NCBI GenBank assembly: GCA_958354085.1
Contig: CATWUX010000064.1
Location: forward strand, 1 to 11,951
Direction of reading: 5' to 3'
From: an uncultured Oscillospiraceae bacterium
GTDB lineage: Bacteria; Bacillota; Clostridia; Oscillospirales; Acutalibacteraceae
Length of the DNA: 11,951 bases
The position numbers were made by a program, and so were the translations under genes. The notes under the pieces were generated by a model. It saw nothing but the letters and a program-made list of their open reading frames with translations. It made no database searches and had not been told where the DNA came from. This document shows positions 1-6,262 of this stretch, one piece after another; the stretch's first letter is position 1, and each line of letters begins with the position of its first letter.

Positions 1-507
1 AACAAGAAGCTGTGTTGCGATTGCATGAGCCATCACATCACCGTTAGTCTGAGATTTCCACGACGTGGAGATGTTACCCTGATAGCCATACTGCATGATT
101 CTGCCGAGCAGGACCTTGATGTCGTCAGGCTCAATGGTGTTGTTATACTGGCTGGGATAATTATCCCAGAAGTTTTCGCCAAAACCGGAATAGGAATCAC
201 CGACATTTCTCGGAACACCAGGTTCAATGCAGTAGCAGACTTTTCCGTCATAGGAATCCATACAGTGAATGGTCGTCATATTGGATGCTCCGGTGCTCCA
301 ACCGTTCATATAGGTCTTTGCATCGTGTCCCCAGGTAGAATGGTCATAGACCTGAACGGCGTCCCCATCACGGGGATACGAGACCATATAGGACTCAGCC
401 GTTTCAGAAGCGGCAAAGGCGGTCGTTCCCATGCCGATGAGAGTCGTGAATGCCGTAAGAACTGCAAGCAGCCCCGCCATTCCTCTCTTGAGAATTTTCT
501 TTTTCAT
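1..507 (-). CDS. Secreted thioester-domain surface protein, N-terminal 169 residues (partial)
   Basis: Open frame from the ATG at 507 to the left window edge with no stop, so the gene is cut. Residues 1-32 are a Sec signal peptide: KKK start, hydrophobic core around 11-28, probable cleavage after AFA (30-32). The mature part contains YCIEPG with Cys93, and ends at the edge with HAIATQLLV, Gln166 being in the TQ motif. In the TQXA/thioester-domain family of Gram-positive surface adhesins such a Cys and Gln form an internal thioester that can bond covalently to host targets; that bond is inferred here. Full-length relatives carry VaFE or Cna-B type repeats and a sortase signal, all of which would lie outside the window. 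An AGGAGGA ribosome binding site at 515-521 sits 7 bases before the ATG. A terminator at 532-557 separates it from the upstream gene. Family assignment is fairly sure, substrate unknown. Confidence 0.85.
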   Translation of the reverse strand, partial: MKKKILKRGMAGLLAVLTAFTTLIGMGTTAFAASETAESYMVSYPRDGDAVQVYDHSTWGHDAKTYMNGWSTGASNMTTIHCMDSYDGKVCYCIEPGVPRNVGDSYSGFGENFWDNYPSQYNNTIEPDDIKVLLGRIMQYGYQGNISTSWKSQTNGDVMAHAIATQLLV

Positions 508-531
508 TCTTTTGTCCTCCTTTTGGGCATG

Positions 532-557
532 AAAAAAGCACCGTATTTCTACGATGC
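532..557 (-). terminator. Intrinsic terminator upstream of the thioester-protein gene
   Basis: On the minus strand an 8-bp stem (GCATCGTA with TACGGTGC, one G-U pair) closed by a GAAA tetraloop is followed directly by six T. It lies 26 bases past the stop of the preceding small gene and about 10 bases before the ribosome binding site of the surface-protein gene. It should therefore end most parAB transcripts, leaving the surface protein dependent on read-through or an unseen promoter. Confidence 0.8.
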
Positions 558-582
558 TCATTTCGGAATATTGAATTGTGAT

Positions 583-1062
583 TTATGCGTATCCCACATA
601 GATGAGATAACTGTTCGTCCCGACATATTCATACCAGATCCAGACATCGGTTATATCCTCGTCTTTCGAATATCTGCTCATGCGGGAATTGATGTCTCTT
701 TCAAGATAAATGCAATCGGGGTTGGCGGTAATCGGATTGTCCCAGCAATCGACTGCGGAACTCTCCAATGTCAGTCCCTTACTGACCGCAACGCCTTGTG
801 CGTAAGAAATCCAGTAGTTTATATCAAAGGTCGGTTCCGGCTCAGGCTCAGGTTCAGTCTCAACCGGTGGGGCCGGTGGTTCCGGTTCCTTTGGAGCTTC
901 TGTTGTCTTCGGTGCTTCTGTTTCCTTTGGCGTCTCCACAACTGGAGTCGTTTCAGACACTTTCGTTCCCGCTGGTTCAGAAGAAGGCTTTACCGGCTCA
1001 AAAGAAGAAGTAGTCACGCTATTTGATGTTGATTTTCTCTTTCTGATTCGGCTTTTCCTCAC
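583..1062 (-). CDS. Small Pro/Glu/Thr-rich protein of unknown function
   Basis: 159 residues if started at the GTG at 1062, which overlaps the end of parB by 44 bases; a TGA stop lies immediately upstream in this frame. An alternative GTG at 1017, one base after the parB stop, would give 144 residues by coupled re-initiation. Neither start has a good ribosome binding site. The first 15 residues of the longer form are very basic. Residues 20-78 are a low-complexity linker rich in Pro, Glu and Thr with TEAPK and EPEPEP runs, typical of extracellular or cell-wall spacers. Residues 79-159 form a compact, Trp/Tyr-rich domain with two Cys (DCW and DCIYL), perhaps a disulfide. No signal peptide or lipobox can be seen, which is odd for such a composition; the 5' end may have been lost. 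I do not recognise the family with certainty. Confidence 0.6.
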   Translation of the reverse strand: MRKSRIRKRKSTSNSVTTSSFEPVKPSSEPAGTKVSETTPVVETPKETEAPKTTEAPKEPEPPAPPVETEPEPEPEPTFDINYWISYAQGVAVSKGLTLESSAVDCWDNPITANPDCIYLERDINSRMSRYSKDEDITDVWIWYEYVGTNSYLIYVGYA

Positions 1063-1846
1063 TCATGATCGATTCGATCACTTCCTGGGAAAGCTTTCCT
1101 TCATTGGAGAACTTCTTCATCTTGATTGCCTGGGCAAGAGACGGGGTTGCGTCCGTATAGGAGATTTCTTCAAGCAGCGCAGTCTGTTCCTCTTTTTTGA
1201 GGTAGGACAGTTCAACTGCCGGTCGGAACGCGATACGGCTTTCATCAACAAGCTGGAGCAGTTCGGGAATGAGCTCGGTAAGACGGATATAACGAAAGAT
1301 TGTGTTCTTACTTTCACCGACTTCCTCAGCCATTTCATCCGAGGATTTTGTTCCCAAAGAATTGTTCCCCAGTGGGGAATAATTTTCTTGAGATGGTCTG
1401 CCAGCTTGTCTCTTCATGGCTTCAAGACGCATCTTGTACGAGAATGCTTTTTCACTTGGAAGGATTGTGGAACGCTGCAAGTTGGATTCAACCATTAAGA
1501 TAATCGCTTCGTCACGGGTCATTTCCCGGACTTCGGCTTTGACGGTATCAAGTCCTGCGAGCTCACAAGCCTTCTTTCTGCGATGTCCGGACACGATTTC
1601 GTACCGTCCATCTTCCTTCGGACGAAGTGTGACAGGCGTGATAATCCCGCGCTCTTTAATGCTTTGAACAAGCTGATCCATATCCTCATCAACTTTTACC
1701 TTGAAGGGATGGTCGGGGAAATCATCAATTTCCGAAATGGGCACATCATAAATTCTGGGGAGCTTGTTTTCTTTACGCTCCGCATCATTCATAAAGAGCT
1801 CATCGTACCCGGTCAGGCCCAGATCGATTTTTTGCACGTTCTTCAA
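1019..1846 (-). CDS. parB: ParB/Spo0J-like partition protein, probably C-terminally short
   Basis: 275-residue DNA-binding partner of ParA, expected to bind a centromere-like site and help the mobile element segregate. The ParB N-terminal nuclease-like/CTP-binding domain spans about 33-135, with SGHRRKKA (86-93) and ESNLQRSTILPSEKA (120-134), the equivalents of the GERRxRA and ENLQRxxL boxes. A helix-turn-helix follows at about 166-195. The start is a TTG at 1846, chosen because a strong AAGGAGGTGA site (1853-1862) lies 6 bases upstream; it overlaps the end of parA by 47 bases, so translation is probably coupled. From memory, related ParBs in Tn1549-type elements continue some 50 residues past the point where this one ends (KEKINIK), so it looks truncated. 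No canonical Spo0J parS site was seen in the window. Confidence 0.92.
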   Translation of the reverse strand: MKNVQKIDLGLTGYDELFMNDAERKENKLPRIYDVPISEIDDFPDHPFKVKVDEDMDQLVQSIKERGIITPVTLRPKEDGRYEIVSGHRRKKACELAGLDTVKAEVREMTRDEAIILMVESNLQRSTILPSEKAFSYKMRLEAMKRQAGRPSQENYSPLGNNSLGTKSSDEMAEEVGESKNTIFRYIRLTELIPELLQLVDESRIAFRPAVELSYLKKEEQTALLEEISYTDATPSLAQAIKMKKFSNEGKLSQEVIESIMSEEKPNQKEKINIK

Positions 1847-2624
1847 TTTCTGTCACCTCCTTCGTGAGTGCCTCATACGCTGCCGCGACTTTGCCGTTCT
1901 TGTCATGAGAGAAAATGCTTTCTCCGGAAAGACTGCACTCCGCAGCTCTTACCGAAAACGGAATCTCGGAATTGAACACGCGGATGTTTTCTCCCACAGA
2001 TGAACGCAGCGATGAAATAATCGCCTTTGCATTGTTTGTGCGGTTATCTACCATCGTCAGCAAAATGCCGTCAATCTTCAATCTCGGATTGATCTGCCGC
2101 TTGATCTTTGAAATCGAGCGCAGGAGCAAGTTAAGACCTTTGGTTGACAGGAAGTTCGGCTGAGACGGAATAATCACACTGTCTGCCGCAACAAGCGCAT
2201 TGACCGTCATCATTCCCAGAGAAGGCATACAGTCAATAAGGATATAGTCGTAATTCTTCTTCATGCCGTCGATAGCGTTTTTCAGAACATACTCGCGGCT
2301 CATAACATTGAACAAGCCGGTTTCCATACCGGACAACTCAATGTTAGAAGGAAGCAAGTCAACACCTTCCGGATGCGTAATAATGGCATCACTGGGCGGC
2401 TGTTCATCATCAATGACCGACTGCATTAGGGAAGAAAGCGACACATCCAGTTCATCTGGGTTCTTCACTCCGAGGCTTACCGTTAAGCTGCCTTGCGGGT
2501 CAGCGTCAACAAGCAAAACCTTTTTGCCTGAGTCGGCAAGTCCCACACCGAGATTGACTGCGGTTGTCGTTTTACCGACTCCGCCTTTCTGGTTCGTGAT
2601 GGCGATCACTTTACAGTTTTCCAT
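1800..2624 (-). CDS. parA: ParA-family partition ATPase
   Basis: 274-residue cytoplasmic MinD/ParA-type ATPase that, with ParB, moves or stabilises the DNA it is encoded on. The deviant Walker A box KGGVGKTT (13-20) with the signature Lys13, the A' segment VDADPQG (39-45) and the Walker B segment DYILIDCMPSLG (126-137) are all intact. The length is that of the short chromosomal/ICE-type ParA lacking an N-terminal HTH, so self-repression by ParA binding is unlikely. The ATG at 2624 is preceded at 6 bases by an AAAGGAGGA site (2631-2639). Its 3' end overlaps parB by 47 bases. Two hairpins at 2664-2736 lie in its leader and may control it. Function of the family is certain; which replicon or element it serves is inferred. 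Confidence 0.95.
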   Translation of the reverse strand: MENCKVIAITNQKGGVGKTTTAVNLGVGLADSGKKVLLVDADPQGSLTVSLGVKNPDELDVSLSSLMQSVIDDEQPPSDAIITHPEGVDLLPSNIELSGMETGLFNVMSREYVLKNAIDGMKKNYDYILIDCMPSLGMMTVNALVAADSVIIPSQPNFLSTKGLNLLLRSISKIKRQINPRLKIDGILLTMVDNRTNNAKAIISSLRSSVGENIRVFNSEIPFSVRAAECSLSGESIFSHDKNGKVAAAYEALTKEVTEIEERAKNRSGPDRVR

Positions 2625-2663
2625 GTGGTATCCTCCTTTCTTTTTATTTGAATCATTTCTGAT

Positions 2664-2702
2664 CCACTAAAACCTCAAAGATAATCTTTGGGGCTTTAGT
2701 GG
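2664..2702 (-). promoter_or_regulatory. Long hairpin in the parA leader
   Basis: A 39-base inverted repeat with 18-base arms (16 of 18 Watson-Crick pairs; in minus-strand RNA one further G-U and one mismatch) and a 3-base loop. Outer arms read CCACTAAA and TTTAGTGG. No T-tract follows on either strand, so it is not a standard intrinsic terminator. It ends about 25 bases before the parA ribosome binding site. It may be an operator, a ParB-binding site or an RNA control element; the sequence does not decide. Confidence 0.6.
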
Positions 2703-2736
2703 TTGCACTTAATTTTTCCTCGAACCCCAAGTGCAA
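2703..2736. repeat. Second inverted repeat adjoining the parA leader hairpin
   Basis: Arms TTGCACTT and AAGTGCAA (8 of 8) enclose 18 bases and abut the hairpin at 2664-2702 with no gap. On the plus strand it is followed by A, and on the minus strand it is preceded by T, so neither orientation makes an intrinsic terminator. The back-to-back arrangement suggests a protein-binding or centromere-like site for the ParAB system, which is speculation. Confidence 0.5.
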
Positions 2737-2755
2737 AAAAGGAAATCATCAGATG

Positions 2756-2931
2756 CCCGATAGCGAATCGGGTCCATGGGAATCTCACCCCTGCCGGGTT
2801 CTCCGCCAGCTCCGTAGAGAAGTATCATTAACCCTGTAGCGTTTCATGGCCATATCCGTAGCAACCGGATATTTCAGAATGGTTCGGAAACGCTCGCCAC
2901 CTTGCTTTCCGTTATAACCCGGATGGGCAGG
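2756..2931 (-). ncRNA. Candidate structured RNA upstream of parA
   Basis: Read on the minus strand, the sequence folds by eye into nested helices. The closing stem pairs 2916-2922 with 2794-2800 (CCGGGTT/AACCCGG, 7 bp) and 2928-2931 with 2790-2793 (CCTG/CAGG), with a 5-base bulge. Inside it, 2887-2894 pairs with 2838-2845 (AGCGTTTC/GAAACGCT), enclosing a hairpin 2866-2872 with 2852-2858 (ATATCCG/CGGATAT, 7-base loop). A second branch pairs 2817-2821 with 2799-2803, sharing its last bases with the closing stem. A separate hairpin (CCCGAT/ATCGGG) follows at 2756-2772. The GC-richer, non-repetitive character contrasts with the AT-rich DNA to its right. I could not match it to a named RNA class; no domain V of a group II intron is seen. 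Whether it is transcribed is unknown. Confidence 0.4.
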
Positions 2932-3109
2932 AGGGTCTTGGCGCACCTTCATTTGGCTGGAGCTCTCGCCCCCGCACAGGAACGTACCTGATGAATGTGT
3001 ATTCAGTTGTCAAAGTACAGGTGAGAGTTTTTTTGCCCCTCAATAGGTAGGCAGCGAGAATAGCCAAAAACCGCGGCAAAAATAAAAAAAGTTGAAAAAA
3101 TTTTTTCAT
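2912..3109 (-). CDS. Possible small ORF with hydrophobic N-terminus
   Basis: 65 codons from an ATG at 3109, with a GGAGGA site at 3114-3119 four bases upstream. The first 23 residues are Phe/Leu-rich (KKFFQLFLFLPRFL) and could be a membrane or signal segment; the rest is polar and basic and ends TAA. Against it: the 5' part comes from T-rich DNA that gives Phe and Leu by chance, the 3' part runs into the candidate structured RNA, and no family is recognised. It may be a leader peptide for the downstream hairpins, or nothing. Confidence 0.25.
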   Translation of the reverse strand: MKKFFQLFLFLPRFLAILAAYLLRGKKTLTCTLTTEYTFIRYVPVRGRELQPNEGAPRPSCPSGL

Positions 3110-3126
3110 AAGCTCCTCCAGCGAAT

Positions 3127-3158
3127 AAAAAAAGCACCACATCAAAATGATGAGGTGC
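3127..3158 (-). terminator. Intrinsic terminator, second of a tandem pair
   Basis: On the minus strand GCACCTCATCA pairs with TGATGTGGTGC (10 of 11 pairs, one T-T mismatch) around a TTT loop and is followed by seven T. It lies 22 bases beyond the first terminator and backs it up, or insulates the parA side from ppdK transcription. Confidence 0.85.
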
Positions 3159-3171
3159 GATAAAAATAAGC

Positions 3172-3216
3172 AAAAAAATAACGGGTATCTGATCAACAAA
3201 TGAACAGATACCCGTT
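3172..3216 (-). terminator. Intrinsic terminator of ppdK
   Basis: A perfect 12-bp stem, AACGGGTATCTG with CAGATACCCGTT (3205-3216 and 3180-3191), has a 13-base loop and is followed on the minus strand by A then seven T (3172-3178). It lies about 95 bases past the ppdK stop. A smaller hairpin without a T-tract (7-bp arms, 3271-3288) lies between. Confidence 0.85.
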
Positions 3217-3312
3217 TATAGGACTTATTTCAGGCAAAAAAACCTGATTTTTGAAGCCGTATTTTCATCAGTTTTCGATGCCGAAAACCCTTGATATTAC
3301 TGGCTTTTTTGC
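3217..3312. other. Gene-free spacer between ppdK and its terminators
   Basis: Contains only the perfect GTTTTCG/CGAAAAC hairpin at 3271-3288 and a weak CAGG/CCTG pairing around 3231-3245. Together with 2625-3216 it makes the roughly 690-base stretch without a confident gene that separates the accessory module from the core chromosome. I see no integrase, att core or direct repeat pair that would fix the edge of an element. Confidence 0.5.
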
Positions 3313-5946
3313 TTAATTCCGCGAGTCTTTAATTGCGGCCTGAGCCGCCGCCAAACGCGCGATCGGCACGCGGAACGGCGAGCAAGACACATAGTTCAGG
3401 CCGACCTTATGGCAGAATTCAACGGAGGACGGGTCGCCGCCGTGTTCGCCGCAGATGCCCAGCTTGATGTCGGGACGGGTGGCACGGCCTTTTTCCGCCG
3501 CCATCTGTACCAGCGCGCCAACGCCGGTCTGATCCAGACGGGCAAACGGATCGAATTCATAAATCTTGGCTTCATAGTAGGAATCCAGGAACTTACCGGC
3601 GTCGTCACGGCTGAAGCCGAAGGTCATCTGGGTCAGGTCGTTGGTGCCGAAGGAGAAGAACTCAGCCTCGGTCGCGATCTGATCGGCCGTCACCGCCGCA
3701 CGCGGGATCTCGATCATGGTACCGACATGGTAGGTCATGTTGCTGCCGGCAGCGGCAATGAGCGCGTCCGCCGTGGAGACAACGATGTCTTTGACATATT
3801 TCAGCTCACGAACCTCGCCGACCAGCGGGATCATGATTTCCGGCACGATGTTGTATTCCGGATGCTTTTTGTTGACGTTCAGCGCCGCAGAGATCACAGC
3901 CGTAGTCTGCATCTTCGCGATTTCAGGATAGGAAACCGCCAGACGGCAGCCGCGGTGACCCATCATCGGGTTAAACTCATGCAGCGAAGAAATAACCTGC
4001 TTGAGCTCGTCCACTGTGATGTTCAGCTCGCCGGCCAAAGCCACGATGTCCTCTTCCTTGGTGGGCAGGAACTCGTGCAGCGGCGGGTCGAGATAACGGA
4101 TGGTCATCGGACGGCCCTCGAGAACCTCATACATCGCCTCAAAGTCGCCCTGCTGATACGGCAGGATCTTGGCAAGCGCCTTTTCACGGGAGGCGGCGTC
4201 CTTCGCCACGATCATTTCGCGCATCGCCATAATGCGATCCGCTTCAAAGAACATGTGCTCGGTACGGCACAGGCCGATGCCTTCCGCGCCGAATTTGACC
4301 GCCTGCGCCGCGTCACGCGGATTGTCGGCGTTCGCACGGACTTTCAGCTTGCGCGCTGCGTCCGCCCACGCCATGAAACGGCCGAAATCGCCGGAGATGG
4401 ACGCTTCCACGGTCGGGACCGCTTCACCGTAAATGTTACCGGTCGAACCATCCAGCGAAATGTAATCGCCTTCCTTGATGGTTTTGCCGCCCAGCGTAAA
4501 GGACTTGGCTTCCTCGTCGATCTTGATTTCGCCGCAGCCGGAAATGCAGCAGGTACCCATGCCGCGCGCCACAACCGCCGCGTGAGAGGTCATACCGCCG
4601 CGCACGGTCAGGATGCCCTGCGAAACGTCCATGCCCTCGATGTCTTCCGGAGAGGTTTCGAGACGGGTCAGAATGACCTTCTCGCCCTTGTCCGCCCATG
4701 CCTTGGCATCCGCGGCGGTGAACACCACGCGGCCGCAGGCAGCGCCGGGAGAAGCCGGCAGACCTTTGCCGATGGGGGTGGCTTTTTTCAGCGCCGCCGC
4801 ATCAAACTGCGGGTGCAGCAGAGCGTCGAGCTGCTTCGGCTCTACGCGGAGAACCGCTTCGTTTTCCGTGATCATGCCCTCGTCCACGAGATCCACGGCA
4901 ATCTTCAGCGCCGCGGCAGCGGTACGCTTGCCGTTACGGGTTTGCAGCATGAACAGCTTGCCGTCTTCGATGGTAAACTCCATGTCCTGCATATCGCGAT
5001 AGTGCTTTTCCAAACGGTTCGCCACATCGACAAACTGCTTGTACACGTCGGGCATGGCCTTTTCCAGCTCGGCGATCTCGGAGGGGGTGCGGATGCCGGC
5101 CACGACGTCCTCGCCCTGTGCGTTGATCAGATACTCACCGAACAGCTTTTTCTCACCGGTGGCCGCGTTGCGGGTAAACGCCACGCCGGTACCGGAGTTG
5201 TCGCCGGTGTTGCCGAACACCATCATCTGGACGTTAACGGCGGTGCCCCAGCTGTAGGGAATCTCGTTCATGCGGCGATAGTAGTTCGCACGCGGGTTGT
5301 CCCAGGAACGGAACACGGCCTTGACGGCTTCCATCATCTGAACCTTCGGATCGGTCGGGAAGTCGGTGCCCTTCTGGGCCTTATAATACGCCTTGAATTT
5401 CTCCGCCATTTCCTTCATGTCCTCGGCGGTGAATTCGGTATCCAGCTTAATGCCGCGGGCTTCCTTCATCTCGTCGATGATCTTTTCAAAGTCCTTTTTG
5501 GACAGCTCCATAACGACGTCGGAGAACATCTGGATGAAACGGCGATAGGAGTCATACGCAAAACGCGGATTCTGCGTTTTAGCGGCCAATCCTTCCACCA
5601 CGACCTCGTTCAAGCCAAGGTTCAAAATGGTGTCCATCATGCCGGGCATGGAAGCGCGCGCGCCGGAACGCACGGAAACCAGCAGCGGGTTGGCGGGATC
5701 ACCGAATTTTTTGCCGGAGACTTCTTCCAGCTTTGCCAGACCTTCGTAGATCTGCGCCTGAATGTCCTCGCCGATAACTTTTCCGTCATCGTAATAGCGG
5801 GTGCAGGCTTCGGTCGAAACCGTAAAACCATAAGGAACGGGCATGCCGAGGTTGGTCATCTCGGCGAGGTTTGCGCCTTTTCCGCCCAGCAGCTCACGCA
5901 TGGAGCCGTTGCCCTCGCTGAAAAGGTACACATACTTGTGACTCAT
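3313..5946 (-). CDS. ppdK: Pyruvate, phosphate dikinase
   Basis: 877-residue cytoplasmic enzyme that interconverts pyruvate + ATP + Pi and PEP + AMP + PPi, working in anaerobic Clostridia in glycolysis with PPi or in PEP formation. Full length for the family. Domains: ATP-grasp about 1-340, with Glu323, Gln335 and Arg337 (MLQTRNGK); phosphohistidine domain about 390-510, with GGMTSHAAVVARG carrying the carrier His455; C-terminal PEP/pyruvate TIM barrel about 515-877, with Arg561, Arg617, Glu746, Asn769 and the acid/base Cys832 in GICGEHGG. Numbering is almost identical to the C. symbiosum enzyme (His455, Cys831). ATG at 5946 has an AGGAGGT site (5954-5960) 7 bases upstream. Transcribed alone from a TATAAT promoter at 6033-6038, divergent from prs, and closed by tandem terminators. 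The Thr before the His (Thr453) is the residue phosphorylated by regulatory proteins in plants; whether that happens here is unknown. Confidence 0.98.
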   Translation of the reverse strand: MSHKYVYLFSEGNGSMRELLGGKGANLAEMTNLGMPVPYGFTVSTEACTRYYDDGKVIGEDIQAQIYEGLAKLEEVSGKKFGDPANPLLVSVRSGARASMPGMMDTILNLGLNEVVVEGLAAKTQNPRFAYDSYRRFIQMFSDVVMELSKKDFEKIIDEMKEARGIKLDTEFTAEDMKEMAEKFKAYYKAQKGTDFPTDPKVQMMEAVKAVFRSWDNPRANYYRRMNEIPYSWGTAVNVQMMVFGNTGDNSGTGVAFTRNAATGEKKLFGEYLINAQGEDVVAGIRTPSEIAELEKAMPDVYKQFVDVANRLEKHYRDMQDMEFTIEDGKLFMLQTRNGKRTAAAALKIAVDLVDEGMITENEAVLRVEPKQLDALLHPQFDAAALKKATPIGKGLPASPGAACGRVVFTAADAKAWADKGEKVILTRLETSPEDIEGMDVSQGILTVRGGMTSHAAVVARGMGTCCISGCGEIKIDEEAKSFTLGGKTIKEGDYISLDGSTGNIYGEAVPTVEASISGDFGRFMAWADAARKLKVRANADNPRDAAQAVKFGAEGIGLCRTEHMFFEADRIMAMREMIVAKDAASREKALAKILPYQQGDFEAMYEVLEGRPMTIRYLDPPLHEFLPTKEEDIVALAGELNITVDELKQVISSLHEFNPMMGHRGCRLAVSYPEIAKMQTTAVISAALNVNKKHPEYNIVPEIMIPLVGEVRELKYVKDIVVSTADALIAAAGSNMTYHVGTMIEIPRAAVTADQIATEAEFFSFGTNDLTQMTFGFSRDDAGKFLDSYYEAKIYEFDPFARLDQTGVGALVQMAAEKGRATRPDIKLGICGEHGGDPSSVEFCHKVGLNYVSCSPFRVPIARLAAAQAAIKDSRN

Positions 5947-5984
5947 TGGGTTGACCTCCTAAATTTTAATCATTGCTTTCCCAC

Positions 5985-6013
5985 AACAGACTTTCTGCGC
6001 TCAAGAACAGACT
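5985..6013. repeat. Short direct repeat in the ppdK leader
   Basis: AACAGACT occurs at 5985-5992 and again at 6006-6013, starts 21 bases apart (two helical turns), each followed by CTGCGC or GCGC. They lie in the presumed 5' untranslated region of ppdK, downstream of its -10 box. Two-turn spacing suits a dimeric regulator, but chance is possible. Confidence 0.35.
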
Positions 6014-6032
6014 GCGCACAGAGTCACCTTGT

Positions 6033-6062
6033 ATTATACCAAACCTTTTGCCATTTTACCAG
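6033..6062 (-). promoter_or_regulatory. ppdK promoter (sigma-A type)
   Basis: Minus strand has a perfect -10 box TATAAT (6033-6038). At 17 bases upstream the -35 candidate is TGGTAA, only 3 of 6 matches, so activation or a weak basal level is possible. The start would lie near 6026, giving a leader of about 80 bases. Confidence 0.6.
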
Positions 6063-6165
6063 ATGAATATTCCAAAAAAACCGAAATTTACCCTTTTCAC
6101 AGAGAAGTCCGGTGTTTTTTGTGATAGTCTGGTGAATTTATTCTAGTGAGCGGTCAGAAAAGGGC

Positions 6166-6194
6166 TTGAAAAGCGGTGGAATCTTTGTCATAAT
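6166..6194 (+). promoter_or_regulatory. prs promoter (sigma-A type)
   Basis: TTGAAA (6166-6171), a 17-base spacer and CATAAT (6189-6194) give 5 of 6 matches in each box. The start would be about 6201, some 60 bases before prs. It shares the 316-base divergent region 5947-6262 with the ppdK promoter; the bases between 6063 and 6165 show nothing else I can support. Confidence 0.65.
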
Positions 6195-6262
6195 AAGGAT
6201 AGAAACAGGGGTGTCCGGTCAAAAATGGAATAAGGTGCGGGTTTCCGCATACAAGGAAAGGC

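Noticed and set aside
25..1026. A 333-codon plus-strand frame across the left accessory genes
   Set aside because: It runs across the minus-strand thioester protein, terminator and Pro/Glu-rich gene, and ends in an Arg/Phe/Trp run that is the complement of the Pro/Glu-coding linker.
2790..2947. 5' end of a group II intron (GTGCG start at about 2947 on the minus strand)
   Set aside because: The GTGCG start is too short to count, and no domain V, branch-point or reverse transcriptase follows; parA starts normally downstream.
2785..2952. A 55-codon minus-strand frame (starting MKVRQDPP) through the structured region
   Set aside because: Protein-like and basic, but its ATG has no ribosome binding site and the base pairing in the same DNA explains the order better. 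Conservation of the frame would reopen it.
2998..3012. TTGACA on the minus strand as a -35 box for the parA side
   Set aside because: No acceptable -10 hexamer lies 16-18 bases downstream (CAGGTA at best).
3409..6066. An 885-codon open frame on the plus strand opposite ppdK
   Set aside because: It mirrors the codon structure of ppdK in high-GC DNA, gives a His/Arg/Gly-rich protein without any recognisable motif, and the minus-strand frame is an unmistakable full-length dikinase.
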